Below, in pieces: positions 1 to 10,189 of a DNA stretch of 64,000 bases. The stretch is from Pollutibacter soli. GTDB lineage: Bacteria > Bacteroidota > Bacteroidia > Chitinophagales > Chitinophagaceae. The position numbers and the translations under genes were made by a program. The notes below the pieces were generated by a model that was not told where the DNA came from, ran no database searches, and saw nothing but the letters and a program-made list of their open reading frames with translations. Numbering within the stretch: the first letter of the stretch is position 1; the number at the start of each line of letters is the position of its first letter. The stretch covers positions 186,001 through 250,000 of the forward strand of contig JARJHS010000002.1 of assembly GCA_029269725.1 (NCBI GenBank). The letters run 5' to 3'.

Positions 1-611
1 ATCTCGGTGCTTCTGCTGCAATGCACCATGCCGCCCCCGCAACACGTGCAAAAAATCTTGATGAAGCAAAAAGACTCACTGATCTTGCGGAACAATTAAG
101 CTGTCCCTATATCCGCGTATTTCCCGATCATTTTCCAAAGGACCAGGATCGGGAGAAAACCATCGAACTGATGGTGAGCGGTTTAAAAGAGTTGGGTGAC
201 TATGCTAACAATACGTCAGTCACTGTTTTGATGGAAACCCATGGCGATCTTGTTTATGCAGATGATATTGTGAATGTGATGCAGTTAGCGAATCATAAAA
301 AAGTAGCCCTGGTTTATGATATGGTGAACATGTGGCGGATCACCCGCGAGGCTCCCGGTGTGGTTTACCCGAAATTGAAGTCCTGGATACGCCACGCCCA
401 TATCAAGGATTTAAATATTGTCGAGGGAAATAAACCCTCATATGTTTTATTGGGCAAAGGTGAAGCACCTGTTAAGGAAACAATTGAATTGCTGAAAAAA
501 GGCGGATATAAGGGGTTCTACAGTTTTGAATGGGAGAAACTTTGGCACCCGGAGATTGCAGATCCGGAAATTGCGATTGCAGATTACGTTAGGGTAATGA
601 AGACACTTTAG
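1..611 (+). CDS. Sugar phosphate isomerase/epimerase (TIM barrel), 5' end missing
   Basis: The reading frame is open from base 3, so the gene starts before the window and only its C-terminal ~200 residues are visible. The protein is an AP-endonuclease-2/xylose-isomerase-like TIM barrel. METHGD, followed by YDMVN and then HAHIKD, gives the usual order of metal-binding Glu, Asp and His. The C-terminal FYSFEWEKLWHPE supplies the final acidic ligand. Such enzymes isomerise or epimerise sugars or sugar derivatives. The substrate cannot be told from sequence. The next gene on this strand is over 1 kb away, so this is probably the last gene of a transcript. Confidence 0.85.
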   Translation, partial: LGASAAMHHAAPATRAKNLDEAKRLTDLAEQLSCPYIRVFPDHFPKDQDREKTIELMVSGLKELGDYANNTSVTVLMETHGDLVYADDIVNVMQLANHKKVALVYDMVNMWRITREAPGVVYPKLKSWIRHAHIKDLNIVEGNKPSYVLLGKGEAPVKETIELLKKGGYKGFYSFEWEKLWHPEIADPEIAIADYVRVMKTL

Positions 612-961
612 GGAGAATACAGAATACGGGATACTGGGGCGGAGGGCATTGGTGAAAACATGCCTAAAATATAAATCTCTTCGTTATAGAAGTTCTTGCA
701 ATTCTTATTTCGCCATTTGTCCTTCGGACTTGGTATAAAAAGTCCTTCGGCCTGGTCAACAACCTTTACGGGGAGGAGAAATACACGCGGAGACCGCGGA
801 AGGAAGGCTGAAAACCATCTACAAATCAATTGCTCTCCTTAATTTTTAAAAAGCCAACCACAGAAACTACCTTAAAATAAAAAAGCAATCAGCGATGATT
901 GCTATACATTGATATTTTGCACTGAAGCATTCTGCCTCCTGACTCCTGCCTGCTTACTCTT
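612..961. other. Intergenic gap without a supported gene
   Basis: This 350-base gap begins with a short AGAATAC heptamer array at 613-635. The rest holds no convincing gene. A 73-codon minus-strand frame is present but has no domain-like pattern. No clear promoter or terminator was seen. Confidence 0.5.
613..635. repeat. Heptamer array, AGAATAC word
   Basis: Three consecutive 7-base units read AGAATAC, AGAATAC, GGGATAC just after the stop codon of the isomerase. The same word recurs near 17.6 kb and 28.9 kb. Confidence 0.6.
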
Positions 962-1291
962 CTACGACATCAGCTTTTCCTTCATGAAAGCATAAGGGTC
1001 AATAGAGAAATAATTGTCCTTTACTTCCGGAAGCTCCTCGCTGAGATCAAGTTCGAGAAAACTGTTGGATTCCCTGATCTGCCAGAGATATAGAGGTTTG
1101 TCGGTGTCCGGGTGTTCATATACTTCTGGAATGAGTTCCTGTATCAATCCGTTCCAGCACGCTTCTTCCAGTTGTTCTTCGGGTGAAAGATTGTCTGGTT
1201 TTCCGTTTTCATTCCGGTTGTGATACTGCCTTGCTGTGAAACTGTTTCCTTTCAACAGCAGGATTTCCTGTTGTGCCTGCCTGTTTCCCAT
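962..1291 (-). CDS. Small conserved-looking protein of unknown function
   Basis: The product is 109 residues, acidic and cytoplasmic, with no signal peptide or membrane segment. It is rich in Glu and Asp, with an SPEEQLEEACWNGL helix in the middle and a C-terminal IDPYAFMKEKL. I do not recognise a named domain. Codon use is ordinary, the ATG is well placed and the frame ends cleanly in TAG. It stands alone between two gaps and points away from the gene at 1740. Function is unknown. Confidence 0.6.
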   Translation of the reverse strand: MGNRQAQQEILLLKGNSFTARQYHNRNENGKPDNLSPEEQLEEACWNGLIQELIPEVYEHPDTDKPLYLWQIRESNSFLELDLSEELPEVKDNYFSIDPYAFMKEKLMS

Positions 1292-1739
1292 CTTGTGTAA
1301 ATTTTCAGTTCATTATTATTGTTAAGACATCATTTCCTATACGAAAGTGACACCTGTGATCTGAAAAAATTTGTTAAACCATGAACCGAAAAATGGGTGT
1401 TGAATCCTGCTTCAGTCAGTTTTACAAATCTTCATGTAAATATGGATCAATTGTAATGCCCGCTCCATAACCAATCTTGTGGAGAATGAGAACCCCGGAA
1501 TTGTTTATTTTTTTTCCAATTCCGTAGTTATTCAGCCACAGTTGGCTGGTTGACAGTAAGAACTACAGTGGAAACGTATATGGGAAAATAAATATTGCAA
1601 ACAAATCTATTTATTAACCCCGCTGAACTCATATCGGGAAAACTAGCCAATGATTTATTTGCCCGTACAGATAAATGGCTGAAACTTTGCAGGTTGGAAA
1701 TATCTGAATCTATTATTCATCAATATATAAATTAATGTT
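1292..1739. other. Intergenic region ahead of the isoamylase-like gene
   Basis: This 448-base gap separates two divergent genes and has no supported ORF. It holds an 8-bp hairpin (1496-1503 with 1517-1524, CGGAATTG/CAATTCCG) around a T-rich loop, and a possible Bacteroidota-type promoter at 1658-1689. Confidence 0.5.
1658..1689 (+). promoter_or_regulatory. Possible TTTG / TAnnTTTG-like promoter
   Basis: TTTG at 1658-1661 is followed after 20 bases by AAACTTTG at 1682-1689. That is one mismatch from the Bacteroidota -7 consensus TAnnTTTG and lies 50 bases before the ATG at 1740. This is a consensus match only. Confidence 0.35.
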
Positions 1740-2357
1740 ATGAGTAAGAAAGTAAAATTTATTCTGGCGGCAGAAATTGTTGCCAATGCTACTGAGTGTT
1801 TGTTACTGGGAGAATTCAATAATTGGGATAAAGAGAATGGCTTTACACTGAAAAAAGGCAAAGACGGTTCTTTCCAGACAACCGTTGATCTGGAAGAAGG
1901 TCGCACTTATGAATATCGATACCTGCTGAATGATGGTCGCTGGGTAAATGATGGTAACGCGCAATACTACAGCCCCGTCCCAGGTCTATATGTAGATAAT
2001 TGTGTCATTTCTGTTCCTGCGGAAGCTCCAAAACTGGCTAAAACCAAGGCCAGATCCAATGGTACCAATGGTTCCAATGCAGTTGAAAAAACTACAGAGG
2101 ACGACTTCACGAAAATAGAAGGGATTGGCAAAAAGATCGCTGGTATTCTGAAAGAGCAGCAGATCTTAAGCTTTGCTGACCTGGCTAAGGCTACTCCGAA
2201 GAAACTGAAAACTATCCTGGACAATAGCGGCACAAATCTGAAACTCGCTGATCCTGCAAGTTGGCCAAAACAGTCAAAACTGGCTGCTGCCGGTAAATGG
2301 GAAGAGTTAAAAGAACTGCAGGCCGAATTAAAAGGCGGTAAGGCAGTTTCAAAATAA
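1740..2357 (+). CDS. Isoamylase early-set (glycogen-binding fold) protein with C-terminal helix-hairpin-helix
   Basis: The protein has 205 residues and no signal peptide. Residues ~1-90 form an early-set/CBM48-like beta domain of the kind found in AMPK-beta and branching enzymes: LLLGEFNNWD, then YEYRYLLNDGRW. A Ser/Asn/Thr-rich linker (~95-115) follows. Residues ~118-200 resemble a helix-hairpin-helix module, with KIEGIGKKIAGIL and the closing WPKQSKLAAAGKWEEL. The first domain suggests glycan or glycogen binding. The second is the type usually used for nucleic-acid or protein contacts. No catalytic domain is attached. The combination recurs in Bacteroidota, but I know of no tested role. Confidence 0.8.
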   Translation: MSKKVKFILAAEIVANATECLLLGEFNNWDKENGFTLKKGKDGSFQTTVDLEEGRTYEYRYLLNDGRWVNDGNAQYYSPVPGLYVDNCVISVPAEAPKLAKTKARSNGTNGSNAVEKTTEDDFTKIEGIGKKIAGILKEQQILSFADLAKATPKKLKTILDNSGTNLKLADPASWPKQSKLAAAGKWEELKELQAELKGGKAVSK

Positions 2358-2402
2358 CTCGCTTTTTCGGATTTTTTAGGGTAGAGTGTAAAACTGCCTT
2401 AC
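2338..2402. repeat. 12-bp inverted repeat spanning a stop codon
   Basis: GTAAGGCAGTTT at 2338-2349 is the exact reverse complement of AAACTGCCTTAC at 2391-2402. The left arm lies inside the last codons of the upstream gene and the stop is in the loop. There is no T-tract after the right arm, so it is not a typical terminator. Confidence 0.6.
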
Positions 2403-2482
2403 AGCCATGTTTCATTTTTGAAACAATGCTGTAAATTGAGCGGATAAGTAATCTTTTCTCTCAATCTAAAAAATACGATAGC

Positions 2483-3883
2483 ATGTCAAATGATTCCTAC
2501 AAATCCCGGAGGAAGTTTTTACAGCAGCTGAGCACCACGGGAGTTTTTCTCGCATCCGGAAAACTGGCTTTAGCGGCTGAGGAAAAAGCTGAAGAACGCA
2601 TTATTCGTTACGACCGCAAATTTTCATCAAACGATAAAGTTCGCGTTGGTGTGATTGGTTTTGGTATCCAGGGTCATATGGATCTGGCCACCGCTTTAAA
2701 AGTTCCCGGTGTTGAACTGGCCGGGGTTTGTGATCTGTACACCGGCCGTTTGGAAAATGCCAAAGAACTGTACGGAAAGGATTTGTTTACCACCAGGAAC
2801 TATCTCGAACTTCTCGACAGAAAAGATATAGATGCCATAATACTTGCCACCAGTGATCACTGGCACGCACGTATCACGAAGGATGCTTTGAAGAAAGGCA
2901 AGCACGTGTATTGCGAAAAGCCGATGGTTCACAAAATCAGTGAGGGCCTTGGCGTAGTTGAAGCAGCAAAAGCATCAGGAAAGATTGTGCAGGTGGGAAG
3001 CCAGCGCGTGAGTAGCATCGTTTCATTGAAAGCGCAGGAACTCCTCAAATCGGGGGAGATCGGCAAACTCAATATGGTGAATTCAGTGAACGACCGCCAG
3101 AGTGCGATCGGTGCATGGGAATACACCATGCCTTCTGATGCTTCACCCGAAACAACTCTCTGGAATAAGTACGTGGAGGGAATGAATAAAATCCCTTTTG
3201 ATCCTAAGAAGTTTTTCTGGTGGCGTAATTACCGGGATTTCGGAACAGGAGTAGCGGGGGATCTTTTTGTGCACCTGATTTCAGGTACACATGTAATTAC
3301 AGGATCTAAAGGACCTTCAAGGATCTTTTCTTCAGGCCAGTTGTCCTACTGGAAGGATGGTCGCGATGTACCGGATGTAATGACGGGGATCATGGAGTAT
3401 CCACAGACAGATGGTCATCCGCCGTTCCAGCTTACGCTCCAGGTTAATTTCATCAGCGGAACCGGCGGCAGTGATGTTACCCGTTTTGTTGGTGATGAGG
3501 GTATAATGGAAATACGTGGTGGCGGTCTTACTGTAAAACACAGCATTCTTCCTAAAGCACCCGGTTTTGGAGGTTACGACGCTGTATTTACTTATCCGAA
3601 ATCCATGCAGGAGTCACTCAAAGCTTCTTATGATCAAAAATGGCCGGAGGAAGACAGAAAAAGACCGACAAAACCAGATATTGATTTCAAAGTGCCGCAA
3701 GGTTATAGCGATCACCTGGATCATTTTACCAATTTCTTCGATGGAATCCGCTCAGGTAAGCTGGTAGTGGAAGATGCAGCATTTGGTTTCCGCGCTGCGG
3801 CTCCATCGCTGGCATGTAATGAAAGTTATTTTTCGAGGAAGATTGTCAATTGGGATGCGGAGAATATGAAGCTGAAAGCGTAA
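2483..3883 (+). CDS. Tat-exported Gfo/Idh/MocA-family oxidoreductase
   Basis: The product has 466 residues. It begins with a twin-arginine signal (SRRKFLQQLSTTG) and a short hydrophobic stretch ending near residue 32, so it is probably folded with cofactor and exported to the periplasm. A Rossmann fold starts at VRVGVIGFGIQGH (~residue 53). The family EKP motif is in KHVYCEKPMVHK (~residue 145), whose Lys normally contacts substrate and cofactor. Relatives oxidise or reduce sugars, inositols or glycosides with NAD(P), and exported members can act on glycosides using tightly bound cofactor. It appears to be a single-gene unit with a clear terminator downstream. The substrate is not determinable here. 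Confidence 0.88.
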   Translation: MSNDSYKSRRKFLQQLSTTGVFLASGKLALAAEEKAEERIIRYDRKFSSNDKVRVGVIGFGIQGHMDLATALKVPGVELAGVCDLYTGRLENAKELYGKDLFTTRNYLELLDRKDIDAIILATSDHWHARITKDALKKGKHVYCEKPMVHKISEGLGVVEAAKASGKIVQVGSQRVSSIVSLKAQELLKSGEIGKLNMVNSVNDRQSAIGAWEYTMPSDASPETTLWNKYVEGMNKIPFDPKKFFWWRNYRDFGTGVAGDLFVHLISGTHVITGSKGPSRIFSSGQLSYWKDGRDVPDVMTGIMEYPQTDGHPPFQLTLQVNFISGTGGSDVTRFVGDEGIMEIRGGGLTVKHSILPKAPGFGGYDAVFTYPKSMQESLKASYDQKWPEEDRKRPTKPDIDFKVPQGYSDHLDHFTNFFDGIRSGKLVVEDAAFGFRAAAPSLACNESYFSRKIVNWDAENMKLKA

Positions 3884-4002
3884 CATAGTACATATTGGTG
3901 TTCCCGGAATACTTCGTCGACAAATCAAAAACTTTTGGGAACACTTACAAATGTGCTTAATAGAAGACAGATAATTTAACGTCCGAATAGCGATCCGAAG
4001 AT

Positions 4003-4036
4003 AAAAAAGCGCATCCTAAAAAGATGCGCTTTTTTG
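4003..4036 (+). terminator. Rho-independent terminator after the Gfo/Idh gene
   Basis: AAAAAAGCGCATC (4003-4015) pairs with GATGCGCTTTTTT (4023-4035) across a 7-base loop, giving a strong stem with an A-tract before and a T-tract after. It could work on both strands, also ending minus-strand transcripts from the AraC gene. Confidence 0.9.
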
Positions 4037-4257
4037 TTTTGAACTTAGCTGGTATTCCAATACTTGGACATGGTCGAATTTGCAGATTCGGAAAATCTCC
4101 GATTAGGAAACAAATGCAGTTTTCGGATGCCCGCTTAGCTGCAATAAGATGTGAAACTTTCCAGGTAAAAGTCGAAACACCTGTGCAGGATTTCTGTTTA
4201 TTCGTTGCATACTGGGGGCAGGAAAAAGATGATGAAAGGCCAAGCTAAAAATTGATT

Positions 4258-5139
4258 TCAAATCAACTCCTCCCGAATACATTTATTTCTAAATTCCTGT
4301 GGGGTAGATCCGACAATTTCCTTAAAATGACGGAAAAAATTTGAACGGTTATTGAATCCGCTCTCAAAACAAATAGCTTCTGTTGTTATAAAATTGTCCT
4401 CCATCAACAATCTTTTCGCATGACTGATGCGGAGTTCGATCAGAAATTCATGGAATGTTTTCTTAGTCATCATCTTAAAATATCGGCAGAAAGAGGTCAC
4501 ACTCAGGTTAGCAACACCTGCAATCTCTTCAAGGGTTAATTCGCGGCAATAGTTCTGTAGTGTGAATTGATAAACTTTATTGAGCCTGGCCGTTTCTTCT
4601 TTATTGGAGCGATAGGCGTTATGTCCGATAGTGATCGGAATCAGATCTTTACTATCGCTTAGAATTTCCAGCATCAGTAATATTGTCAAAATGCGATTGA
4701 AACCTTCAACTTCAGATGAGCGATGCATCAATCCAACCAGTTTTTTTTTAGTTTCACCCGTTATCATCAGACCGGCTCTGGCTTTTTCATAAAGGGTAAT
4801 GATCGGGTTGTTTTCTTTCATTTCAAGAAATGTCTTTCCTATAAAATCAGGTAACCATTGAACGACGATAGCTTCCGCTGAAATTTCTGGATCATTCTGA
4901 AAATAGTGATCATCACATCGCCACATATGGGGGAGATTCTCTCCGAGAAGAAGCATTTCCCCGGAATCGAAATTGCTGATATTGTCGCCAACAAATCTGA
5001 CACCCTCACCCCGGATGATATAATGCAGTTCGATTTCCGGGTGATAATGCCATACAGTGCCAAAATTGGGAAGGATATGATGTCTTGATAAATAACTCTG
5101 TTCGATGGCCCTGGGCACCAGATGAAAATGCGCTTTCAT
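4258..5139 (-). CDS. AraC-family transcription regulator with cupin sensor domain
   Basis: The 293-residue protein has an N-terminal cupin (~15-120, with HYHPEIELHYIIRGEG and GDN-type turns) that would bind a sugar-like ligand. The C-terminal ~100 residues form a double helix-turn-helix of the AraC type: LTLEEIAGVANLS, then FCRYFKMMTKKTF, and the signature ICFESGFNNRSNFFRHFKE. The length is normal for the family. It is divergent from the SusC operon across a 340-base gap and is the obvious candidate to control it, probably by sensing the released sugar or sugar acid. The operon link is inferred from position. Confidence 0.92.
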   Translation of the reverse strand: MKAHFHLVPRAIEQSYLSRHHILPNFGTVWHYHPEIELHYIIRGEGVRFVGDNISNFDSGEMLLLGENLPHMWRCDDHYFQNDPEISAEAIVVQWLPDFIGKTFLEMKENNPIITLYEKARAGLMITGETKKKLVGLMHRSSEVEGFNRILTILLMLEILSDSKDLIPITIGHNAYRSNKEETARLNKVYQFTLQNYCRELTLEEIAGVANLSVTSFCRYFKMMTKKTFHEFLIELRISHAKRLLMEDNFITTEAICFESGFNNRSNFFRHFKEIVGSTPQEFRNKCIREELI

Positions 5140-5479
5140 TATTCTAATCTAGTAAAAAAGTTCAGCCTTGTATATTTAATTATCTGATGTGATTTCACTC
5201 ACACATTCTTCCGATTTTATTTAAGATATGGTATACTACTGAATTTCAAATAGATATAGCTAATGACTGAGAGTGTTGTCCATTGTTTCAAAAATGGGTG
5301 ATGATAAGTTTATGTATTAATCCGATAAGAAAGTATACAAACCGGGACATGCCGGTTATAAATTGATAAGATCATATACAACTCAGAAAATAAAGAGGAT
5401 GCGATTCCTGAGGCATCAGAATAATTTCACATCATGATTGCCTGGCAATCGATCAACGCACTACCAATTCAACTTGCAT
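5140..5479. promoter_or_regulatory. Divergent control region between AraC gene and SusC operon
   Basis: This 340-base AT-rich gap must carry the promoters for both directions and probably the AraC binding sites. I could not pick out a convincing TAnnTTTG box or a clear repeated operator. Confidence 0.5.
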
Positions 5480-8455
5480 ATGAAAAAAAATTGCAGCGCC
5501 TTCATGGAGCACATGGTGTTACTTGTGATTTTACTACTTGGATTATTGTTGCCATCTGACGGTTTCTCTCAAACCAAGAAAACAATTCAGGGTACGGTTT
5601 CCAGCGCTTCCGGTCCGGTGATAGGGGCAACAGTTAGAGTAAAGAACAGCGCCGAAGCGACAGTAACTGATTCCACCGGATTTTATATCATCCAAGCGAC
5701 GGCCGGAGAGTTTCTTGTTTTCAGCAGCACGGAATACAGTGATCTCGAAATTCAGGTGAAAGAAAATAATACTATAAATGTGGATCTGGTTGCGCGCACA
5801 ATTGCACTGGATGATGTGGTGGTCGTTGGTTATGGTACACAAACTACACGACGGGTTACAGGTGCTATTGCAAAAGTCAGAATGAAAGAGACCCAGGATA
5901 TCCCGAATACCAATGTGTTTCAGTCCTTACGGGGTCGGGTAGCCGGAGTTCAGTTTACAGACAACGGGCGGCCTGGCCAGAGTGGGAACATTCTGATCCG
6001 TGGTGTACGTTCGTTGAGCGGAAGTAATGCTCCTCTTATCATTGTCGATGGTATTTTCTTTAATGCAGGTATTCAGAACATCAATCCCAACGATATTGAA
6101 AGTATGGAAGTGCTGAAGGATGCGAGTGCTTCCGCCATTTATGGATCCAGAGCTGCAAACGGAGTGATCCTTATTACCTCGAAAAAAGGCAAATCTGAAA
6201 AACCACAATTGCAAGTCAACTTTTTTGGTGGATTTGCAGAACGGGCACACAAAGTAAAATTGCTGACTCCCGAACGGTATATCGAAAGGATGCGCGATTA
6301 TAATATCCAGGCTGGTTTGCCCGCAACCGAGTTGTCTGACTTTTTATATCCTTCCGAGATAGCCAATAAGGAAGCGGGTAGAGTGAATGATCATTGGGAT
6401 AAGGTTTCCCAGAATGCGCCTTTATATTCTCTGGATGTAAGTATTTCCGGTAAGTCAAAAAAGACGAACTATTATTTGTCGGGCTCCTATACAGATGAAA
6501 AAGGCTTGATGTTAAACGACCAGATGAAGCGATTGACATTAAGATCGAATATAGAAAACCAGATCGCAGACTGGTTGACTATAGGGATGAATGCCACCTT
6601 TATTACCCGAGATGAGTCCGGTGTATTACCGGCACCAAGCAGTAATATTCATCCTTATTCCACATTGTACTATGATGATGGAGAACCACAGCAGTTTATG
6701 TTGCCGGAAGACCAGGTGAGTCAGAATAACCCGATTTATAGTGCGCTGCTCACGAAAAATGAAACGATCATCAATAACATCTTCGCAAATTTTTATGGAA
6801 TCGTAAAAATTCCCTGGGTAAGTGGTCTTCAATACAGGATTAACTATTCTCCAAACTATCGCTGGGATCACAACTACAATTTTTTCCGTCAGGATAAGCA
6901 TCTTACAACCAATACCACCAGCGCGAGTAAATTTCACAGAGAGGATTTTGATTGGGTGATGGAGAATATCCTCAGCTATTCCAAGCTGATCGGCCGCAAT
7001 CACAGGATCGATGCAACGGCATTATATGGTATGGACGGACGAAATTCATCTTCTACAACAGCCAGTGCGTCGCAATTCGGATCTGATATTCTGGGCTGGA
7101 ATAACCTGGGTCTGGCAACTTTATTTAATCTTACATCTAACGCAACAGAGCAACGCGGTGTTTCTTCCATGATCCGATTAAACTATGGATTTAAAGACCG
7201 CTATCTCTTCACCTTTACGATGCGGCGCGATGCCAGTTCGGTATTTTCTGCAAACCATAAATATGCACTGTTTCCCTCAGGCGCCATCTCCTGGGTATTG
7301 ACAGAAGAAAAGTTCCTGGAAAACAGCCCGGTGCTCAAATACCTTAAACTTCGTTTATCCTATGGTGCAGTAGGTAACCAGGCCATCAGTCCTTATCAAT
7401 CATTGAGTGCATCGTCAATAACCCGATACGTATTCAGCGATGGAGGTACATCTTCGCTTGGTGTATTCCCAAACCGGATGCCCAATGATGATCTGAAATG
7501 GGAAACGACTTATACGGGAAATATTGGTGTTGATTTCGAAATCCTGAAAGGACGTGTAGGCGGTTCGGTGGAATTGTATCATATGAATACAGAAAATCTC
7601 CTTGTACAACGTTCACTTCCGGCAATGACAGGCTATCCTTCGGTATGGACAAATCTCGGGTCAACCACCAATAAGGGTATCGAGCTCACGCTGAATACTA
7701 TCAACATCAAAAGCGCAGCATTTGAATGGTCTTCCAATTTTGTCTTTTCCAGAAACAAAAATGCCATTCGGAGTTTGTACGGTTCTGATGTTGACGGTGA
7801 TGGAAATGAAGATAATGATTTATCCAACCGATGGTTTATCGGACAGCCAGTGAATGTTGCCTACGATTATGTTATTGACGGGATCTATCAGAAAGGCGAT
7901 GCTTTCCCAACAGGATATAAAGCTGGAGATGTACGTGTAAAAGATGTAAATGGAGATGGTATTATCAATGCTGCCGACCGCACCATTATCGGGCAAAACG
8001 CTGAACCAAAAATCCGATGGGGTTTTGGAAACACTTTAGAATACAAAAATCTCAGTCTGAGTTTCTTTATCAACGGCATGCATGGATGGGTATCACAAAT
8101 TGATCTGGTGGGCAACGGATTGCAGAACGACCGGAATGTGAATCGAATCGACTATGGCTGGTGGACGGAACAAAACGTTTCGAATAGTATGCCTTCCCTG
8201 ATATATACCAATCCGCTTGGACATGGTTATTATGTAACCCGCGATTTTGTGCGGCTTCAGGATCTTTCGCTTTCATTTAATTTTCCTCATAACTGGTTGC
8301 GCAGTTTAAAACTTTCCAACGCAAGAATATTTCTCAGCGGTAAAAATCTGCTCACGTTTACAGACTGGCCCGGAGCGGATCCTGAAAGCGGCGCAACGCA
8401 GGATGGTATTCCGGTACGAAGAATTTACTCCCTCGGATTTAATCTCTCATTCTAA
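5480..8455 (+). CDS. susC: SusC/RagA-family TonB-dependent outer membrane transporter
   Basis: I place the start at the ATG at 5480, giving 991 residues. An in-frame TTG at 5438 would add 14 residues before the signal peptide and is less likely. Residues ~1-31 are a signal peptide ending GFSQ. A carboxypeptidase-regulatory-like domain follows (IQGTVSSASGPVIGATV). The SusC plug signature is VVVGYGTQTTRRVTGAI, then LRGRVAGVQ, VDGIFF and the classic LKDASASAIYGSRAANGVI. The rest is a TonB-dependent barrel ending in an aromatic residue (LGFNLSF). It would import an oligosaccharide across the outer membrane with TonB energy. SusD follows after 28 bases. Confidence 0.96.
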   Translation: MKKNCSAFMEHMVLLVILLLGLLLPSDGFSQTKKTIQGTVSSASGPVIGATVRVKNSAEATVTDSTGFYIIQATAGEFLVFSSTEYSDLEIQVKENNTINVDLVARTIALDDVVVVGYGTQTTRRVTGAIAKVRMKETQDIPNTNVFQSLRGRVAGVQFTDNGRPGQSGNILIRGVRSLSGSNAPLIIVDGIFFNAGIQNINPNDIESMEVLKDASASAIYGSRAANGVILITSKKGKSEKPQLQVNFFGGFAERAHKVKLLTPERYIERMRDYNIQAGLPATELSDFLYPSEIANKEAGRVNDHWDKVSQNAPLYSLDVSISGKSKKTNYYLSGSYTDEKGLMLNDQMKRLTLRSNIENQIADWLTIGMNATFITRDESGVLPAPSSNIHPYSTLYYDDGEPQQFMLPEDQVSQNNPIYSALLTKNETIINNIFANFYGIVKIPWVSGLQYRINYSPNYRWDHNYNFFRQDKHLTTNTTSASKFHREDFDWVMENILSYSKLIGRNHRIDATALYGMDGRNSSSTTASASQFGSDILGWNNLGLATLFNLTSNATEQRGVSSMIRLNYGFKDRYLFTFTMRRDASSVFSANHKYALFPSGAISWVLTEEKFLENSPVLKYLKLRLSYGAVGNQAISPYQSLSASSITRYVFSDGGTSSLGVFPNRMPNDDLKWETTYTGNIGVDFEILKGRVGGSVELYHMNTENLLVQRSLPAMTGYPSVWTNLGSTTNKGIELTLNTINIKSAAFEWSSNFVFSRNKNAIRSLYGSDVDGDGNEDNDLSNRWFIGQPVNVAYDYVIDGIYQKGDAFPTGYKAGDVRVKDVNGDGIINAADRTIIGQNAEPKIRWGFGNTLEYKNLSLSFFINGMHGWVSQIDLVGNGLQNDRNVNRIDYGWWTEQNVSNSMPSLIYTNPLGHGYYVTRDFVRLQDLSLSFNFPHNWLRSLKLSNARIFLSGKNLLTFTDWPGADPESGATQDGIPVRRIYSLGFNLSF

Positions 8456-8483
8456 AATATTCTTTCAATTATAAACCTGGTTT

Positions 8484-10160
8484 ATGATTAAACAATTTCT
8501 AAACGAAACACAGCGGAGAATTTTTTTACTGCTGCATATCGCGGTTTCAATTTTTGCACTGGCATCCTGTACTAAAAAAGAGGACCTTAATGAAGTACCG
8601 CTGAGTTTTCTTTCTTCAGACAATGTGCTGACAAGTAAAAAAGGCTTCGAACAGTATATTGTTGCCCTGCATGCATCAGCGCGCAATCAACTGAACATGA
8701 TTGACTACAATCATGGGTTTATCAACCTGTTACAAGGTACTGACATCGCCTGCAATGGTGAGCTGGCATTGATCAATTACGGCAATTGGGTCACCTATCT
8801 TACACCGACAAGACCGGTGGTGGAAAACTATTGGAACTGGGCATATCGTGAAATGCTGGTGCGTGCAAATACCATAATTGTATATGCTTCAAAGCCTGAA
8901 CTCGCAGGTATCTGGGCAAATGATGCTGAAAAAAATGCCATCATTGCGGAAGCGCGTTTCTTTCGGGCCTATACACTTAATTTTCTGGCAAATCTCTACG
9001 GGGATGTACCCATCGTTGATACAATTTTCAGTGGGCCCAAGACCGATTTTGTAAGGAGTGCGAGAAAAGATGTTTACCAGTTTGCTGCAGCCGATCTGGA
9101 GTTTGCGAGCCAATGGTTACCGCCAACAGTAATTAGGCAGCAGGAAGGCAGGATTGTAAAAGCAGCCGCTGATCATTTGTTGTCAGAAGTCTATATCAGT
9201 CTCGGAGAATATGATAAAGCAATCGCCAGTTCATCCAATGTGATCAATTCTGGTTTGTACCAGTTAATGACGAGCCGGTTTGGCTTACATAAGGATAAGC
9301 CGGGAGATGTGTATGGTGATTTGTTCAGGCCGGGCAATCAGAACAGAAGTTCAGGTAATCTCGAAACCATTTATGTCTGGCAATTTGAGGATCAGACCCT
9401 CGGTGGCCAGGGTGGTCAGAATGAAGCGGGCAATCCTTCTCTGCGTTACTGGGGACCATTTTATGTAAATGTAAAAGACCCTGCCGGATTTAATATGCTG
9501 GTTGCGGATAGCCTTGGTCGTAGTGTTGGAGGTATCAGGCCCAACAATTATTTTCTTTATACGATCTGGAACGGTGATTTTAATAATGATATCCGGAACT
9601 CCGAATATAATATTCAACGTACACACTATTATAACAATCCTGCTTCTGTCTGGGTAAACACTCCGGTACTGGAATCGCACAAACCAAAAATTGATACATT
9701 CCGGATGCTGTTTCCGAGGTTAAGGAAAGTGCTTGGAAATATCAGCTGGAAAGGAGCAACAAGTGCGGTAAACAGGGGGTATACTTCAAGTGATTTTATA
9801 GTTTATCGCTTAGCCGAAACTTATCTGCTCAGAGCAGAAGCGTATATGCGTAAGGGTGACCTCACGAGTGCTGCCGCTGATATAAATGTTGTTCGAGCAA
9901 GATCCAATGCGAGCCCTGTTGATCCTTCAAATGTTAACCTTGATTATATTCTCGATGAACGTGCACGGGAACTGGTTACAGAGGAGATCCGCCACGTAAC
10001 ACTCGTACGTACAGGAACACTTGTGGAGCGCGTCCGGAAATACAATATGCGTGAAGATACCCGAACCACCATACAGGATTTTCATAAGTTCTGGCCTATT
10101 CCGCAATCTGCAATCGACGCAAATTTCAGTGCTGAATTAACGCAAAATCCCGGTTACTGA
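8484..10160 (+). CDS. susD: SusD/RagB-family outer membrane glycan-binding lipoprotein
   Basis: The product has 558 residues with a lipoprotein signal: hydrophobic [16 protein letters not shown] followed by Cys, then TKKEDL. SusD proteins sit on the cell surface as a lid on the SusC barrel and bind the glycan before import. The family pattern is visible in the TPR-like helical parts ([52 protein letters not shown]) and the C-terminal [17 protein letters not shown]. It is the second gene of the operon. The glycan specificity cannot be read from sequence, but the next gene is a sialidase-like hydrolase. Confidence 0.96.
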   Translation: MIKQFLNETQRRIFLLLHIAVSIFALASCTKKEDLNEVPLSFLSSDNVLTSKKGFEQYIVALHASARNQLNMIDYNHGFINLLQGTDIACNGELALINYGNWVTYLTPTRPVVENYWNWAYREMLVRANTIIVYASKPELAGIWANDAEKNAIIAEARFFRAYTLNFLANLYGDVPIVDTIFSGPKTDFVRSARKDVYQFAAADLEFASQWLPPTVIRQQEGRIVKAAADHLLSEVYISLGEYDKAIASSSNVINSGLYQLMTSRFGLHKDKPGDVYGDLFRPGNQNRSSGNLETIYVWQFEDQTLGGQGGQNEAGNPSLRYWGPFYVNVKDPAGFNMLVADSLGRSVGGIRPNNYFLYTIWNGDFNNDIRNSEYNIQRTHYYNNPASVWVNTPVLESHKPKIDTFRMLFPRLRKVLGNISWKGATSAVNRGYTSSDFIVYRLAETYLLRAEAYMRKGDLTSAAADINVVRARSNASPVDPSNVNLDYILDERARELVTEEIRHVTLVRTGTLVERVRKYNMREDTRTTIQDFHKFWPIPQSAIDANFSAELTQNPGY

Positions 10161-10189
10161 TCACCGTTATAATACTATTGAAATTGAAA

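Noticed and set aside
608-829. 73-codon minus-strand frame
   Set aside because: It runs through a heptamer array and low-complexity sequence, with no recognisable motif.
3898-3944. Terminator after the Gfo/Idh stop codon
   Set aside because: GTGTTCCC/GGGAACAC pair, but the loop is over 30 bases with no T-tract; the real terminator is at 4003-4036.
4024-4248. 74-codon plus-strand frame after the Gfo/Idh gene
   Set aside because: Its ATG lies inside the 3' arm of a strong terminator and the product shows no domain pattern.
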